Origin: Streptomyces sp. NBC_00620
Lineage (GTDB): Bacteria; Actinomycetota; Actinomycetes; Streptomycetales; Streptomycetaceae
Assembly (NCBI RefSeq): GCF_026341825.1
Contig: NZ_JAPENY010000002.1
Location: 1,645,001 to 1,709,000 of the forward strand
Length of the DNA stretch: 64,000 nt
Reading direction: 5' to 3'
The notes beneath the pieces are model-generated. The model was not told the DNA's origin, made no database searches, and worked only from the letters and a program-made list of their open reading frames with translations. Made by a program: the position numbers and the translations under genes. Position 1 is the first letter of the stretch. The number at the start of each line of letters is the position of its first letter. Below, in pieces: positions 18,090-26,186 of this stretch.

Positions 18090-18241
18090 CCTTGCGCCCG
18101 GAGCCCTACCGGGCACCGAGCCTTCCGGATTCAGACCGGGAGGCCTTCACCCAGATGATTTGCGAACTCTTCGACGTGCCGCGGCACTTCATCTCCTGGA
18201 GGCCCGACGCGAACACGAGCACCGAAGGACAACAGAGATGA
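18086..18241 (+). CDS. Small hypothetical protein (51 aa)
   Basis: 51 residues, ATG at 18086 overlapping the previous stop and its own TGA overlapping the next ATG. It begins MTLRPEPYRAPSLPDSD and contains FTQMICELFDVPRHF. No domain recognised. Its reality is supported by the two ATGA overlaps and normal codon use. Confidence 0.5.
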   Translation: MTLRPEPYRAPSLPDSDREAFTQMICELFDVPRHFISWRPDANTSTEGQQR

Positions 18242-18528
18242 GCACCACTCTCGTTCCCGTTCCGGACGCGGAAGCGGATGACGATCAGGCGCAGCTCACT
18301 GAGCTCGAGGCCACCATCGCTTTGATCGCGTGCGGCCTCCGCCACGGCAAGAGCCGCGCATGCGACCGACACCGAAAGAAGGGCGAGACGCTGCTGCGGA
18401 TCGCCTCGACGGGGGCCGTCGACGCCCTCGCTGCGGCGATTTGCGGCTGCGAGCACCGCCGTTCGTGCGCGCCGTGCGCCTCTAAGGCCCGCCAGATCAT
18501 CGATGCGTACAACGAGGAGGCCGAGTGA
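18238..18528 (+). CDS. Small Cys-rich hypothetical protein
   Basis: 96 residues from ATG 18238. Acidic N-terminus (DAEADDDQAQ), then a helical segment and seven cysteines or histidines suited to metal binding (RACDRHRKK, CGCEHRRSCAPC). It overlaps its neighbours on both sides. No known family recognised; possibly a small zinc-binding protein of a mobile element, given the leader hairpin upstream of this set. Confidence 0.5.
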   Translation: MSTTLVPVPDAEADDDQAQLTELEATIALIACGLRHGKSRACDRHRKKGETLLRIASTGAVDALAAAICGCEHRRSCAPCASKARQIIDAYNEEAE

Positions 18529-18896
18529 CCACGGCCGGCGCCCTGCGCGACGCGGTTGTCTTCGACCTCGAGGGCGGCCTCATCGACGTCTCCGCTGTCC
18601 GTCACCTATTCCGTGGAGCTGGTGGCTCCAGCGCTGCGACGTCTGACTTCGATGTTCAGCCCGGCTCTCACCTGGACGTCAGATGTCCTCACTGGTCACA
18701 GGCTTGTTTCGTTGACGCGACGCGAGAGTCGGCCGTGGCACCTTCTGAGAATGCCCAACGCATTGTCGCGAGACGTCACACTCAAGTTCATGACCAGGCA
18801 CGGAGCCATCACGCTGGCGATGTGCGGCAAGGGGGTAACCCCCCGCAAGCAGGACGCCCGCATGGTTATGCTCAACGGCTAGCTGAACAGCGATGA
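18525..18896 (+). pseudogene. Truncated HAD-type phosphatase/kinase-phosphatase fragment
   Basis: The GTG at 18525 overlaps the preceding stop (GTGA). The first 25 residues include AVVFDLEGGLIDVSAVRHLF, the DxDx(V/T)-like start of an actinobacterial HAD domain (with Glu in place of the second Asp). From about residue 31 the sequence no longer resembles the family, has no later HAD motifs and becomes low-complexity, so the gene appears cut by a rearrangement near 18610. It lies where an XRE regulator gene would be expected ahead of the ImmA/IrrE module. Confidence 0.5.
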
Positions 18897-18905
18897 GGGG
18901 GAGCG

Positions 18906-19514
18906 ATGAGGCTTGCACGCGGTGTGAGCAGGGTCGTGGCGGCTCTGCGGCCGGGCGAGGCCCCCTCCGAGATGCGGGGTCTGGCGCTGGAGCTGAGCCG
19001 CGCGCTGCGCACGAGGATCGAGAGAACCCCGGTCGACGTACGGGAGTTGGCGGCGGCACTGTGCGAGGAGATGGGCGGTCGCCGCGGCGGCCGTCCCGTG
19101 CGGCTCCGGTTCGAGCGGTTCCCCGACGAGTTCGAGGTCACCGGCTTGTGGCTGGAGTTCCACGACTTCGACCTCATCGTCATTGAGGAGCGGGCCGAGA
19201 CGGTCCAGCAACTCGTGATTCTCGGCCATGAGTTGTGGCACATGAGGCAGGGACACCACAATCATCACGTCGACGGGGCGGCCGCCGCGGCACGCACCCT
19301 GTCGGACGGCACCGGCTGGCAGGAGATCGCCCTGACCGTCGCCGCCCGAAACGGGTCCCATGCGGCAGACGAGGCCGAGGCCGAGGATTTCGGGCTGCGT
19401 CTGGCGAGTGTCTTCCGCTCGTGGGTGACCGGCCTTGGTACGCGATCGGGTCCCGTCGGCCCGGTTGGGCGGGACATCCAGGCGTCGCTGGGCTATCGCG
19501 GACGGGAGGACTGA
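18906..19514 (+). CDS. ImmA/IrrE-family metallopeptidase (module copy 1)
   Basis: 202 residues. HELWH at 108-112 is the zinc-binding HExxH motif, preceded by QQLVILG, as in the ImmA/IrrE (DUF955) family. Known members cleave XRE-type repressors, for example ImmA of ICEBs1 and IrrE acting on DdrO. The paralogue at 59659 shares the HELWH and the flanking plan and has an XRE gene directly upstream; here that partner is missing and only a truncated HAD fragment is found. It lies three bases ahead of the membrane-protein gene at 19518. Confidence 0.85.
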   Translation: MRLARGVSRVVAALRPGEAPSEMRGLALELSRALRTRIERTPVDVRELAAALCEEMGGRRGGRPVRLRFERFPDEFEVTGLWLEFHDFDLIVIEERAETVQQLVILGHELWHMRQGHHNHHVDGAAAAARTLSDGTGWQEIALTVAARNGSHAADEAEAEDFGLRLASVFRSWVTGLGTRSGPVGPVGRDIQASLGYRGRED

Positions 19515-19517
19515 TCG

Positions 19518-20738
19518 GTGATGAGCCCTTCCCGTTTTCTCGACGACCCTTACATCGCCTTTTGGATACCTGCGGGGGTCCTGACCGCCGCTCTTGTGAT
19601 CAAACTGCCCAGCATCGTCAGGCTCTGGAAGGATCCGCTGCTCAGAGCTGTCGGTGGTCTGCTCGTCCTCGCCTGCGCCATCTTCGTATTCGCGGCGCCA
19701 CCGACCATTGCCTGGACCAACCGGGTCACCGGCGTGCCGAACATCTCCGCTCCCCTGGTCTACAGCATCCTCACCGCGTTTGGCGGATCCTGCCTGCTGT
19801 TGATCGCCTCATGGAGAAACGGCATCTCCGATCGGAGTGAGATAACCCGCCGTGTCATGCGGTGGGTTGTCGTCGCCTACTCGGGTGTGATCACCGCCCT
19901 GTGGGTGCTGTTCGCGCTCGCCGGCGTCCACGAGGAGCGGCTCCGGGACTTCGACACTTACTACGCCACCACACACTTCATGCGCGAGCTGATCCTGCTC
20001 TATCTGCTCGCGCATTCCATGGCATGCCTGATCACCGCCAAGCTGATCTGGAACTGGGTCCGCACCGATGGTCTCGACGCATGGCTGCGAGGCGGCCTGA
20101 CGTGCCTGGGTATCGGCAATGCGATGAACCTGATCTTCGACGGCGCGAAACTCTCGGCGGTCGTCGCCCGGTGGAGCGGCCACGACCTGGACCGGTTGAG
20201 CACCGATCTCGCGCCGCCTGTCGCCAGTGTCGCCGCCGTCCTGATCGCGGTGGGCTTCGTTCTGCCCCACATCGGCCAGTACCTGCACCGCCGTGCCCTC
20301 ATTCGGCTCAGCCACTGGCACCTCCGACCCCTGTATCTGCTGACGCGAGCCGACAGCGACGACCGAGTCCCCTTCACACTGCGGGCCACCCCCGAACTGC
20401 GCCTGATGCGCCGCGAGACGTTCATCCGGGACGCGCTGCTCCGCCTAAGCCGGTATGTCGACGAGGACCTGGGCCGACGGGCCTACGACGCGGCACTCCG
20501 TCTGGGACACGAGGCCGGCCGGGCGAAGTCGCTCGCCCACGTCGTGACGATCCAGGACGCCATCGAGACCAAGCGACGCCCCCGGAAGGGCGACGCCACA
20601 ACCCCTTTCAACAGCCCGGACATCGTGGACCTGTTGGAGGAGATCGAAGCCGTGTCCCGGGCCCTCCCCAACACCCACGACATCAAGGCGGTCCGCGCGC
20701 TCGCGGCCGCCACAGCAGAGAGCGTGCCTCCCGCATGA
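19518..20738 (+). CDS. Multi-pass membrane protein, MAB_1171c-like (module copy 1)
   Basis: 406 residues. About seven or eight transmembrane segments occupy the first 250 residues (for example YIAFWIPAGVLTAALVIKLP and a helix near ALWVLFALAG), followed by a cytoplasmic helical tail of about 150 residues. Family proteins are called putative transporters in databases, but no substrate is established. The conserved WTNRVTGVPNISAPLVYS matches HKINTVTGVPNLAAPWTYS in the paralogue at 58466. The gene is tightly linked to ImmA/IrrE upstream and coupled by ATGA to the FAD monooxygenase. Confidence 0.8.
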   Translation: MMSPSRFLDDPYIAFWIPAGVLTAALVIKLPSIVRLWKDPLLRAVGGLLVLACAIFVFAAPPTIAWTNRVTGVPNISAPLVYSILTAFGGSCLLLIASWRNGISDRSEITRRVMRWVVVAYSGVITALWVLFALAGVHEERLRDFDTYYATTHFMRELILLYLLAHSMACLITAKLIWNWVRTDGLDAWLRGGLTCLGIGNAMNLIFDGAKLSAVVARWSGHDLDRLSTDLAPPVASVAAVLIAVGFVLPHIGQYLHRRALIRLSHWHLRPLYLLTRADSDDRVPFTLRATPELRLMRRETFIRDALLRLSRYVDEDLGRRAYDAALRLGHEAGRAKSLAHVVTIQDAIETKRRPRKGDATTPFNSPDIVDLLEEIEAVSRALPNTHDIKAVRALAAATAESVPPA

Positions 20739-22162
20739 ATGCCAGCCCCACGAGTGACCGACCCTCCACCGCAGGGCCCTTGAGATCCGCCGTCGTCCTC
20801 GGCGGCAGCCTCGCCGGCATGCTCACGGCCCGCGCCCTGGCCGAGTTCGCCGACGTCGTCACGATCGTCGAGCGGGACGTACTACCCAAGGGCCCCGAGC
20901 GCCGCAAGAACCTGCCCCAGGCCCAGCACGTCCATCTGCTGTGGTCCGGCGGTGCACGGGCGGTCGAGGAACTCCTGCCAGGCTTCACCGGACGACTCGC
21001 CGAAGCCGGGGCGCACCGGCTGGCGCTGACCACGGACATGGTCGCGCTGTCGCCCCAGGGCTGGTTCCGTCGCTGGAAGGAGTCCCACCACATGATCCTC
21101 AGCAGCCGTGACCTACTCGACGCGACCGTCCGTGCGCAGGTACTCGGCGACGACCGGATCAAGCTCGTCGAGCGCGCGGAGGCGCTCAGCCTCGAAGGAA
21201 CCTCCGCCGCCGTTACCGGAGTCCGCGTCCGCCACGACGATGTCGAGCGCGTCCTGTCGGCCGACCTGGTCGTCGACGCCACCGGACGCGGCTCCCGTGC
21301 ACCGGAGTGGCTGGCGGCACTCGGCCTGGCCGCGCCGAAGCAGCGCGAGGTCAACTCCGGCCTGGCGTACGCCAGCCGGATGTACCGCGCCCCCGAGGCC
21401 GCGCGGTCCGGCTTCCCCGTCATCAATGTGATGGCTGCCCCGGACGAGGGGCGCCCCGGCCGGTCGGGCGTGCTGATGCCCATCGAGAACGGGCGCTGGC
21501 TGGTCACCCTGACCGGCACCCGCGGCGGTGAACCCTCCGCCGACGAGGGCGACTTCGAGCGGTTCGCCACCGAGGAACTGCGCCACCCCGTCATCGGCGA
21601 ACTCATCGCTGGCGCCGAGCCGCTGCCCGGCGTCGCGTTCACCCGGTCCACCGGCAACCGCCGCTACTACTACGAGCGTTCGCGGCCCTGGCCCGACGGC
21701 TTTGCGGTCGTCGGCGACGCGCTCGCCGCGTACAACCCGGTCTACGGGCACGGCATGTCGGTCGCGGCGCAGAGCGCCGTCGCCCTGCGCCAGGTGATCC
21801 GCCGACGGGGCTGGGGTACCCCCGGACTGGCACGCGCCGCACAGAAGGCCGTGGCCCGGCCGGTCAACGCGGCCTGGGACCTCGCCACCGGCCAGGACGT
21901 CTTCTACCCGGGCGCCACGGAGAACGGCCCCACACTCAAGGACAGGATCGTCGCCGCGTACGTCGACCGCCTCCTGCTCACCGCCACCGGCAACGGCCGC
22001 ATCGCCCGCCGCTTCACCGACGTGTCGTCCCTGGAGCGCGGCGCGCAGATCCTCCTCACCCCCAGCGCCCTCCTCGCCGCCGCCATCGGCCCCCTCAAGC
22101 CCCAGCTCACCGCGCCACCCCTCACTGCCGCGGAGCGGAAGGCCGCCGCCCCGCTGGTGTAG
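20735..22162 (+). CDS. FAD-dependent monooxygenase/hydroxylase-like protein (module copy 1)
   Basis: 475 residues from the ATG that overlaps the membrane-protein stop. The Rossmann loop SAVVLGGSLAGMLTARAL opens the protein and is followed by IVERD. DLVVDATGRGSRAPEWL and the second FAD motif VVGDALAAYNPVYGHGMSVA place it in the UbiH/PHBH-like flavin hydroxylase group. C-terminal AAWDLATGQDVFYPGATE is shared with the paralogue at 57076. It should be a soluble or membrane-associated oxidoreductase acting on a hydrophobic or aromatic substrate; that substrate is unknown. Its 3' end borders the island. Confidence 0.85.
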   Translation: MNASPTSDRPSTAGPLRSAVVLGGSLAGMLTARALAEFADVVTIVERDVLPKGPERRKNLPQAQHVHLLWSGGARAVEELLPGFTGRLAEAGAHRLALTTDMVALSPQGWFRRWKESHHMILSSRDLLDATVRAQVLGDDRIKLVERAEALSLEGTSAAVTGVRVRHDDVERVLSADLVVDATGRGSRAPEWLAALGLAAPKQREVNSGLAYASRMYRAPEAARSGFPVINVMAAPDEGRPGRSGVLMPIENGRWLVTLTGTRGGEPSADEGDFERFATEELRHPVIGELIAGAEPLPGVAFTRSTGNRRYYYERSRPWPDGFAVVGDALAAYNPVYGHGMSVAAQSAVALRQVIRRRGWGTPGLARAAQKAVARPVNAAWDLATGQDVFYPGATENGPTLKDRIVAAYVDRLLLTATGNGRIARRFTDVSSLERGAQILLTPSALLAAAIGPLKPQLTAPPLTAAERKAAAPLV

Positions 22163-22450
22163 TAGGGGCGGCGGGCGCCGATCGCCTGGAGGCAAACCGG
22201 TCAGGCCGCCTGTACTGACGGCTCGAGGCTCGGAAACGCACGGTGGCGGCCCGCCCTGTAGTTCCTCGGTATCGGCGGGCGTGTGCCAGCCCTCGGCGAG
22301 ATGGGCGCGTAGTGGGCCCGAGTTGAGGACCGCAACCGGTGAGGAGGCCGCTTCTCGACCGCGCGTGATCCCCTGCCAGATGGGGCCCTGCCCGTCGGCC
22401 AGGGCCCCTGTCATTGGTCGTGTCCGTGTCACGTGACATGATCCCCCGTC

Positions 22451-22891
22451 ATGGGGAGACACACATGGGGGAAGTCGCTCGCGAGCATTCTGCTCATAGC
22501 CGTGGCGGCGGCCGTGAGCGGCTGCAGCAGCGCGGAGGCCGAGGACAAGAAGCCGGCCACGACCGCGGCCTCACCGACGGTGAGCTTGGATGAGGCGACG
22601 ATCGACTTCCAGGCCGCGGTGGACGAGTACGACACGGTCGGCTGCGAGTCTATGGAGCCTGGGACCTGCTGGGAGCAGATGCAGGCGGTCATGGAGCCGA
22701 CCAGCACGCTGCGACAGGCAATGAACACCGAGGAGTCCGTGGGGCCGGAGTTCTGGTCGGAGGCGTACTCGCTGATCGACATCATGGAGGAGGGCATGGC
22801 CGTGGGGGAGGACGAGTTCACCAACCGGCCGAAGGTCCTCGGCTCCGCCCATGACCTGTATGACTGGCTCGACGAGCACCCCGTCAAGTAG
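22451..22891 (+). CDS. Small secreted lipoprotein
   Basis: 146 residues. A basic start and hydrophobic stretch (ILLIAVAAAV) lead to the lipobox VSGC at about residue 25, so the mature protein should be diacylated and membrane-anchored. The mature part is acidic and helical with two further cysteines that could form a disulfide (VGCESMEPGTC). No family recognised. It is monocistronic with a strong terminator just downstream. Confidence 0.7.
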   Translation: MGRHTWGKSLASILLIAVAAAVSGCSSAEAEDKKPATTAASPTVSLDEATIDFQAAVDEYDTVGCESMEPGTCWEQMQAVMEPTSTLRQAMNTEESVGPEFWSEAYSLIDIMEEGMAVGEDEFTNRPKVLGSAHDLYDWLDEHPVK

Positions 22892-22918
22892 CCGGTTGGA
22901 CTCGGCTCCGGACAGACG

Positions 22919-22944
22919 AGAGCGGCCCCGTACGGGGCCGCTCT
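22919..22944. terminator. Perfect palindromic terminator
   Basis: AGAGCGGCCCCGT is followed directly by its reverse complement, 28 bases after the lipoprotein stop. It lies between two convergent genes and may serve both. Confidence 0.75.
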
Positions 22945-23033
22945 GGCGTCTCGGCTCATGAAGCTGCGGACCCTGCTCCCTGTAACGGAACGCGTCGCCA
23001 CTGTGGGGAGAGCGCGTCAGGGGAACGCTGCGG

Positions 23034-25310
23034 TTAGGCCTCAGCCTGCACCCGCGCACCCCCGATCTCTGTAAGTAGGCGGGTAGCAGTACGTCGTACG
23101 TACTTGTGGATATCGTCGCGGGAAAGCACCGTGAGCCTGGCGTGTACGGTGGCGTCGCCCGCCCACCCCTGGGCCAGCATCCGGGCGGCGGCACGCCTGA
23201 CTCGTGTGCTGTCGTGCTGAGTAAGAAGGATGAGCGCATTTCGAGCGGTGGTGTCGCCCGCCCACCCCTGAGCCAGCATCCGGGCGGCGACATGTGGCAC
23301 GCGCTCGTTGCCGTCGCGGAGGAGACTTATGACCGCGTCACGGGCTGCTGTATCTCCGTGCCAACCCTTTGCAAGGACTCGGGCGGCTGCGCGCCGAAGG
23401 CGCTCGTTGTCGTTGGAGCAGAACTGAATGACAGTGTTGAGAGCGGCGGTAGCACCCGACCGACCATGTACGAGTCCCTGGGCGGCAACACGACGGGCGT
23501 GTTCGTCGTCGCCGCCGATGAGCTCGACAAGGGCATCACGGCTGGCGACGTCGCCTGCCCACGCCTTCCGTAGCATTTCGACCGCTCTACGCCGGATGCT
23601 TTCGGTGGCGTCCTGGTCGTGGACCTGGTCCTGGTCCTGGTCCTCGAAGAGGTGTCCCAGGATGTCGTACGTCGTGGCGTCACCTGGCCACCACAAGACA
23701 AGGCCTTCGGCAGCAGCGTGTCGGACTTCGCTGCCGCCGTTAGCGATGAGACGGGCAAGGAGGTCGCGAACGACAGTGTCACCGGCCCATCGCTCCGCAA
23801 GGATTTGCACAACGACGCAATAGGTGTCCTCACCGTCGCCAATTAGGCGGATAAGGGCGTCGCGCGCATTGGCGTCATCCGCCCAGCCGCGGGCAAGCCC
23901 GTCGAGGGCGTCGACGTCAAAGTCCTCGCCACTGCCGAGGCGGCTGATAAGGGTGTCACGGACGACGTCATCTCCCGGCCACCCCGCTACCAACACGTCA
24001 ACGGCTCTGCCTCGGGCCGTCGCGTCCTCGTCGTTGATGAATAGATTGGCAAGGGCGTCACGAACGACGGTGTCGCCCGCCTCTGCCTGTGCAAGGCCGT
24101 CCACAGCCACGCGTCGAACTGTCGGGTCCTCGTCCTTGATGAGGCGAAAGAGGGCCTCTTTCGTTTCGACGTGGCTGGGCCAGTCACGGCAAAGTGTGCG
24201 TAGGGCGGTTCGCCGGTTGTCGGTGTCAGTGAGATGTGTTGCGGCCACGAGAACCGACAGCTCATCCCCACCCCCGGAGTGAAGAGCCGTGGGGGTGAGG
24301 GCGTGCTCCAGGTCGACCGCTGCACGCTCCTCGCTGAAGTTCAAGGCACGGATCCTATTCAGTGCGGCGGCGATGTCATCGAGGGCTGGCTGGGCAAGAA
24401 GGTCCTGGGGGACTACGGGCGTTCGAGGTTCGGGGTCTGAGGCCGGGGTGGTGAGGTCGCCGGCATCGGGGTGGAGCGACAGGCGGTGCATGTCCAGGCG
24501 GGCTTGGTCCCAGAGCCCTTCCAGGGCGCGAATGCGTGCCGCAGCACGGTCGGCTTCGTCGTTTGCAGCATGCTTGTGGGCGATGGCTTGCTGGGTCTCG
24601 TCGCGTAGCCGTTCTAGATCGGCCGTGCTGGTGTTGCTGTGGTAGAGCCGTGCGTGGAGAGCGTCATGGCTGGAGATGATGTCCCGCAGCGCGCTGATGA
24701 TTGACCACAAGGTCTTCATGAGGAACTGGGCATCCCTCAAGGCGTAGCCCAGACGTGTCTCGGTGTGGCGGGCACGCTCAAGCTCGACTTCGAGACGAAG
24801 CGAGGCGATCGTCCCCTGATGCACGCCGGTCGGTGTGGTGTCGCTGCGTTGCTCAGGGGGGTGCGCAAGCTGGCCTTTGCTCGCGCTCTCAAGAGCCGCG
24901 AGCAAGGACTTGGCCGTGGCGAGACGTTCTCGGTGCTGCTCTGCTGTCAGGCCAGCAGCTCGGCTGGTGATCAGCAGGAATTGGCAGGTGAACGGCCAGG
25001 GCGGACTCGGCAGGGCATGCGCACTGAACAAGCGGTCGATGTGCGACTTGGAGAACGTCATCTCTCTGATCAGATATGGCGTTTGGCTGCCAGTGCTCGA
25101 CGATGCCGACTTCTCCTCCTGCTCTCGCTGGGCGTGAGCGAAGCGGGCAGATATCTCGCGGGCACCCAGGCCGGCTTCACGAGCCTGGCTCCGCAGGAAA
25201 TTCGCGTACTTCCACCGCGGTCCCTCGCCAGAACCAGCTGTGCTAACCGTTCGCAGCTTCCCCGCCCCCATTCGCAACGCCGCCCAGACTCTCGTCCCTG
25301 GCTTCCCCAC
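23034..25310 (-). CDS. Large HEAT-repeat protein with N-terminal HTH-like region
   Basis: 758 residues from GTG 25310 (ATG at 25271 is an alternative). The N-terminus (RWKYANFLRSQAREAGLGAR, then MTFSKSHIDRLFSA) resembles an XRE-like recognition region found in Streptomyces regulators. A coiled-coil-like middle (residues 160-270) follows. The C-terminal 400 residues hold about 12 HEAT-type repeats of 30-35 residues built on RRAAARMLAQGWAGD. Adjacent repeats near the C-terminus are almost identical, indicating recent internal duplication. It is probably a cytoplasmic protein-interaction scaffold; some HEAT/NACHT-like Streptomyces proteins act in signalling or defence, but no ATPase is visible here. 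Confidence 0.75.
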   Translation of the reverse strand: MGKPGTRVWAALRMGAGKLRTVSTAGSGEGPRWKYANFLRSQAREAGLGAREISARFAHAQREQEEKSASSSTGSQTPYLIREMTFSKSHIDRLFSAHALPSPPWPFTCQFLLITSRAAGLTAEQHRERLATAKSLLAALESASKGQLAHPPEQRSDTTPTGVHQGTIASLRLEVELERARHTETRLGYALRDAQFLMKTLWSIISALRDIISSHDALHARLYHSNTSTADLERLRDETQQAIAHKHAANDEADRAAARIRALEGLWDQARLDMHRLSLHPDAGDLTTPASDPEPRTPVVPQDLLAQPALDDIAAALNRIRALNFSEERAAVDLEHALTPTALHSGGGDELSVLVAATHLTDTDNRRTALRTLCRDWPSHVETKEALFRLIKDEDPTVRRVAVDGLAQAEAGDTVVRDALANLFINDEDATARGRAVDVLVAGWPGDDVVRDTLISRLGSGEDFDVDALDGLARGWADDANARDALIRLIGDGEDTYCVVVQILAERWAGDTVVRDLLARLIANGGSEVRHAAAEGLVLWWPGDATTYDILGHLFEDQDQDQVHDQDATESIRRRAVEMLRKAWAGDVASRDALVELIGGDDEHARRVAAQGLVHGRSGATAALNTVIQFCSNDNERLRRAAARVLAKGWHGDTAARDAVISLLRDGNERVPHVAARMLAQGWAGDTTARNALILLTQHDSTRVRRAAARMLAQGWAGDATVHARLTVLSRDDIHKYVRRTATRLLTEIGGARVQAEA

Positions 25311-25485
25311 CCTGTCCCAGGGACAGATCCCCTTGCTCCGCTTCCACGCTGGGTGAACTGGCGGCGAGCGTCCCTGTCAGTCCCCGCCGTCCTGTGAGCG
25401 GTTGGGGACAGGGGCCTGGGAGCTCATTGTCGTCCCCCTCGCCCGCCTTCGAAGGGAAGTCGGGCAAAGCCTAGGAGTTGCCTCC

Positions 25486-25695
25486 ATGCTCGCCCTGGTC
25501 TTTCCTCCTGCTCTCCACGCCATCGCGCTTTCGGCTTCGGCTGATCTCCGGGGAAACGCGGCCCACCTTGTGCTGGACGCGGTGCCCGAGTTCATCGGCT
25601 CCGTAACAACCGTCCTCACCATCACAACGATCTCCTGGGCCCTGCGGCGCGTACGCCGCGCTCTGAGCCGCCACGATGCGGACCCGGACACGTGA
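25486..25695 (+). CDS. Small membrane protein (69 aa)
   Basis: ATG at 25486 with GGAG nine bases upstream; the open frame extends back to a TTG at 25402 but without a ribosome site. Two hydrophobic segments (MLALVFPPALHAIALSA and SVTTVLTITTISWAL) are followed by a basic-acidic tail. It is divergent from the HEAT-repeat gene. No family recognised. Confidence 0.45.
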   Translation: MLALVFPPALHAIALSASADLRGNAAHLVLDAVPEFIGSVTTVLTITTISWALRRVRRALSRHDADPDT

Positions 25696-26186
25696 TCCCA
25701 CCCAACGTGACAACCGCAGACGCCGGTTGCTCATCGAACGTCGACAGCGCCCACGCCCCGCAGTGCGCATCGCCGACGACACCGCAGATCGCGGGACCGC
25801 GATTGCTCACGAATCCGCGGACCATACACCGGGGCGTCTAGAGCGCCGACGTCGTTGTACGCGGCCGTGTAGGTCTCGCGGTGGGTGGCGTAGTGGGCGC
25901 GGCCGGCGCCCTCGGTGAGGCCCGGCGGCAGCGCTATCGCCAGTTAGGAGGCGATCCATTCGAGTTGCAGGCGGGAGTCGGAGACGACGTCCTTCGCGGC
26001 CTAGTTAAGGTCCCGGAACACTTGAGGATTCGCGCGAGTTCGACGACGGCCGGGGCTGTCGAGGGGACGGCTGCAAACGCGACCGGGGGCGTTGAGCGGT
26101 CGCTGCTGGCGCTGAGGTTGCGGACAGTCGAACTCATGACACAAGAGACTGCCGCCTCCCTCTGACACCGGTACACCTCACCGGGT
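25696..26186 (-). pseudogene. Decayed minus-strand coding remnant
   Basis: No intact gene. On the minus strand a frame at about 25816-25997 reads AAKDVVSDSRLQLEWIAS, a stop, then GRAHYATHRETYTAAYNDVG, which looks like broken protein-coding sequence interrupted by TAA. Other open frames in this stretch have poor composition. The remnant lies at the left border of the phage-like block. Confidence 0.3.

Noticed and set aside
18556..18882. 108-codon plus-strand frame inside the broken HAD region
   Set aside because: No ribosome site, mixed composition, and no similarity to any family I recognise; the opposite strand is equally unconvincing.
19862..20734. Long plus-strand open frame upstream of the FAD gene in the same frame
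   Set aside because: It overlaps the membrane-protein gene entirely, has arginine/proline-rich shadow composition, and the ATG at 20735 with ATGA coupling is a better start.
21113..22462. 450-codon minus-strand frame opposite the FAD monooxygenase gene
   Set aside because: Gly/Val-rich shadow of a high-GC gene; the plus-strand frame has clear FAD motifs.
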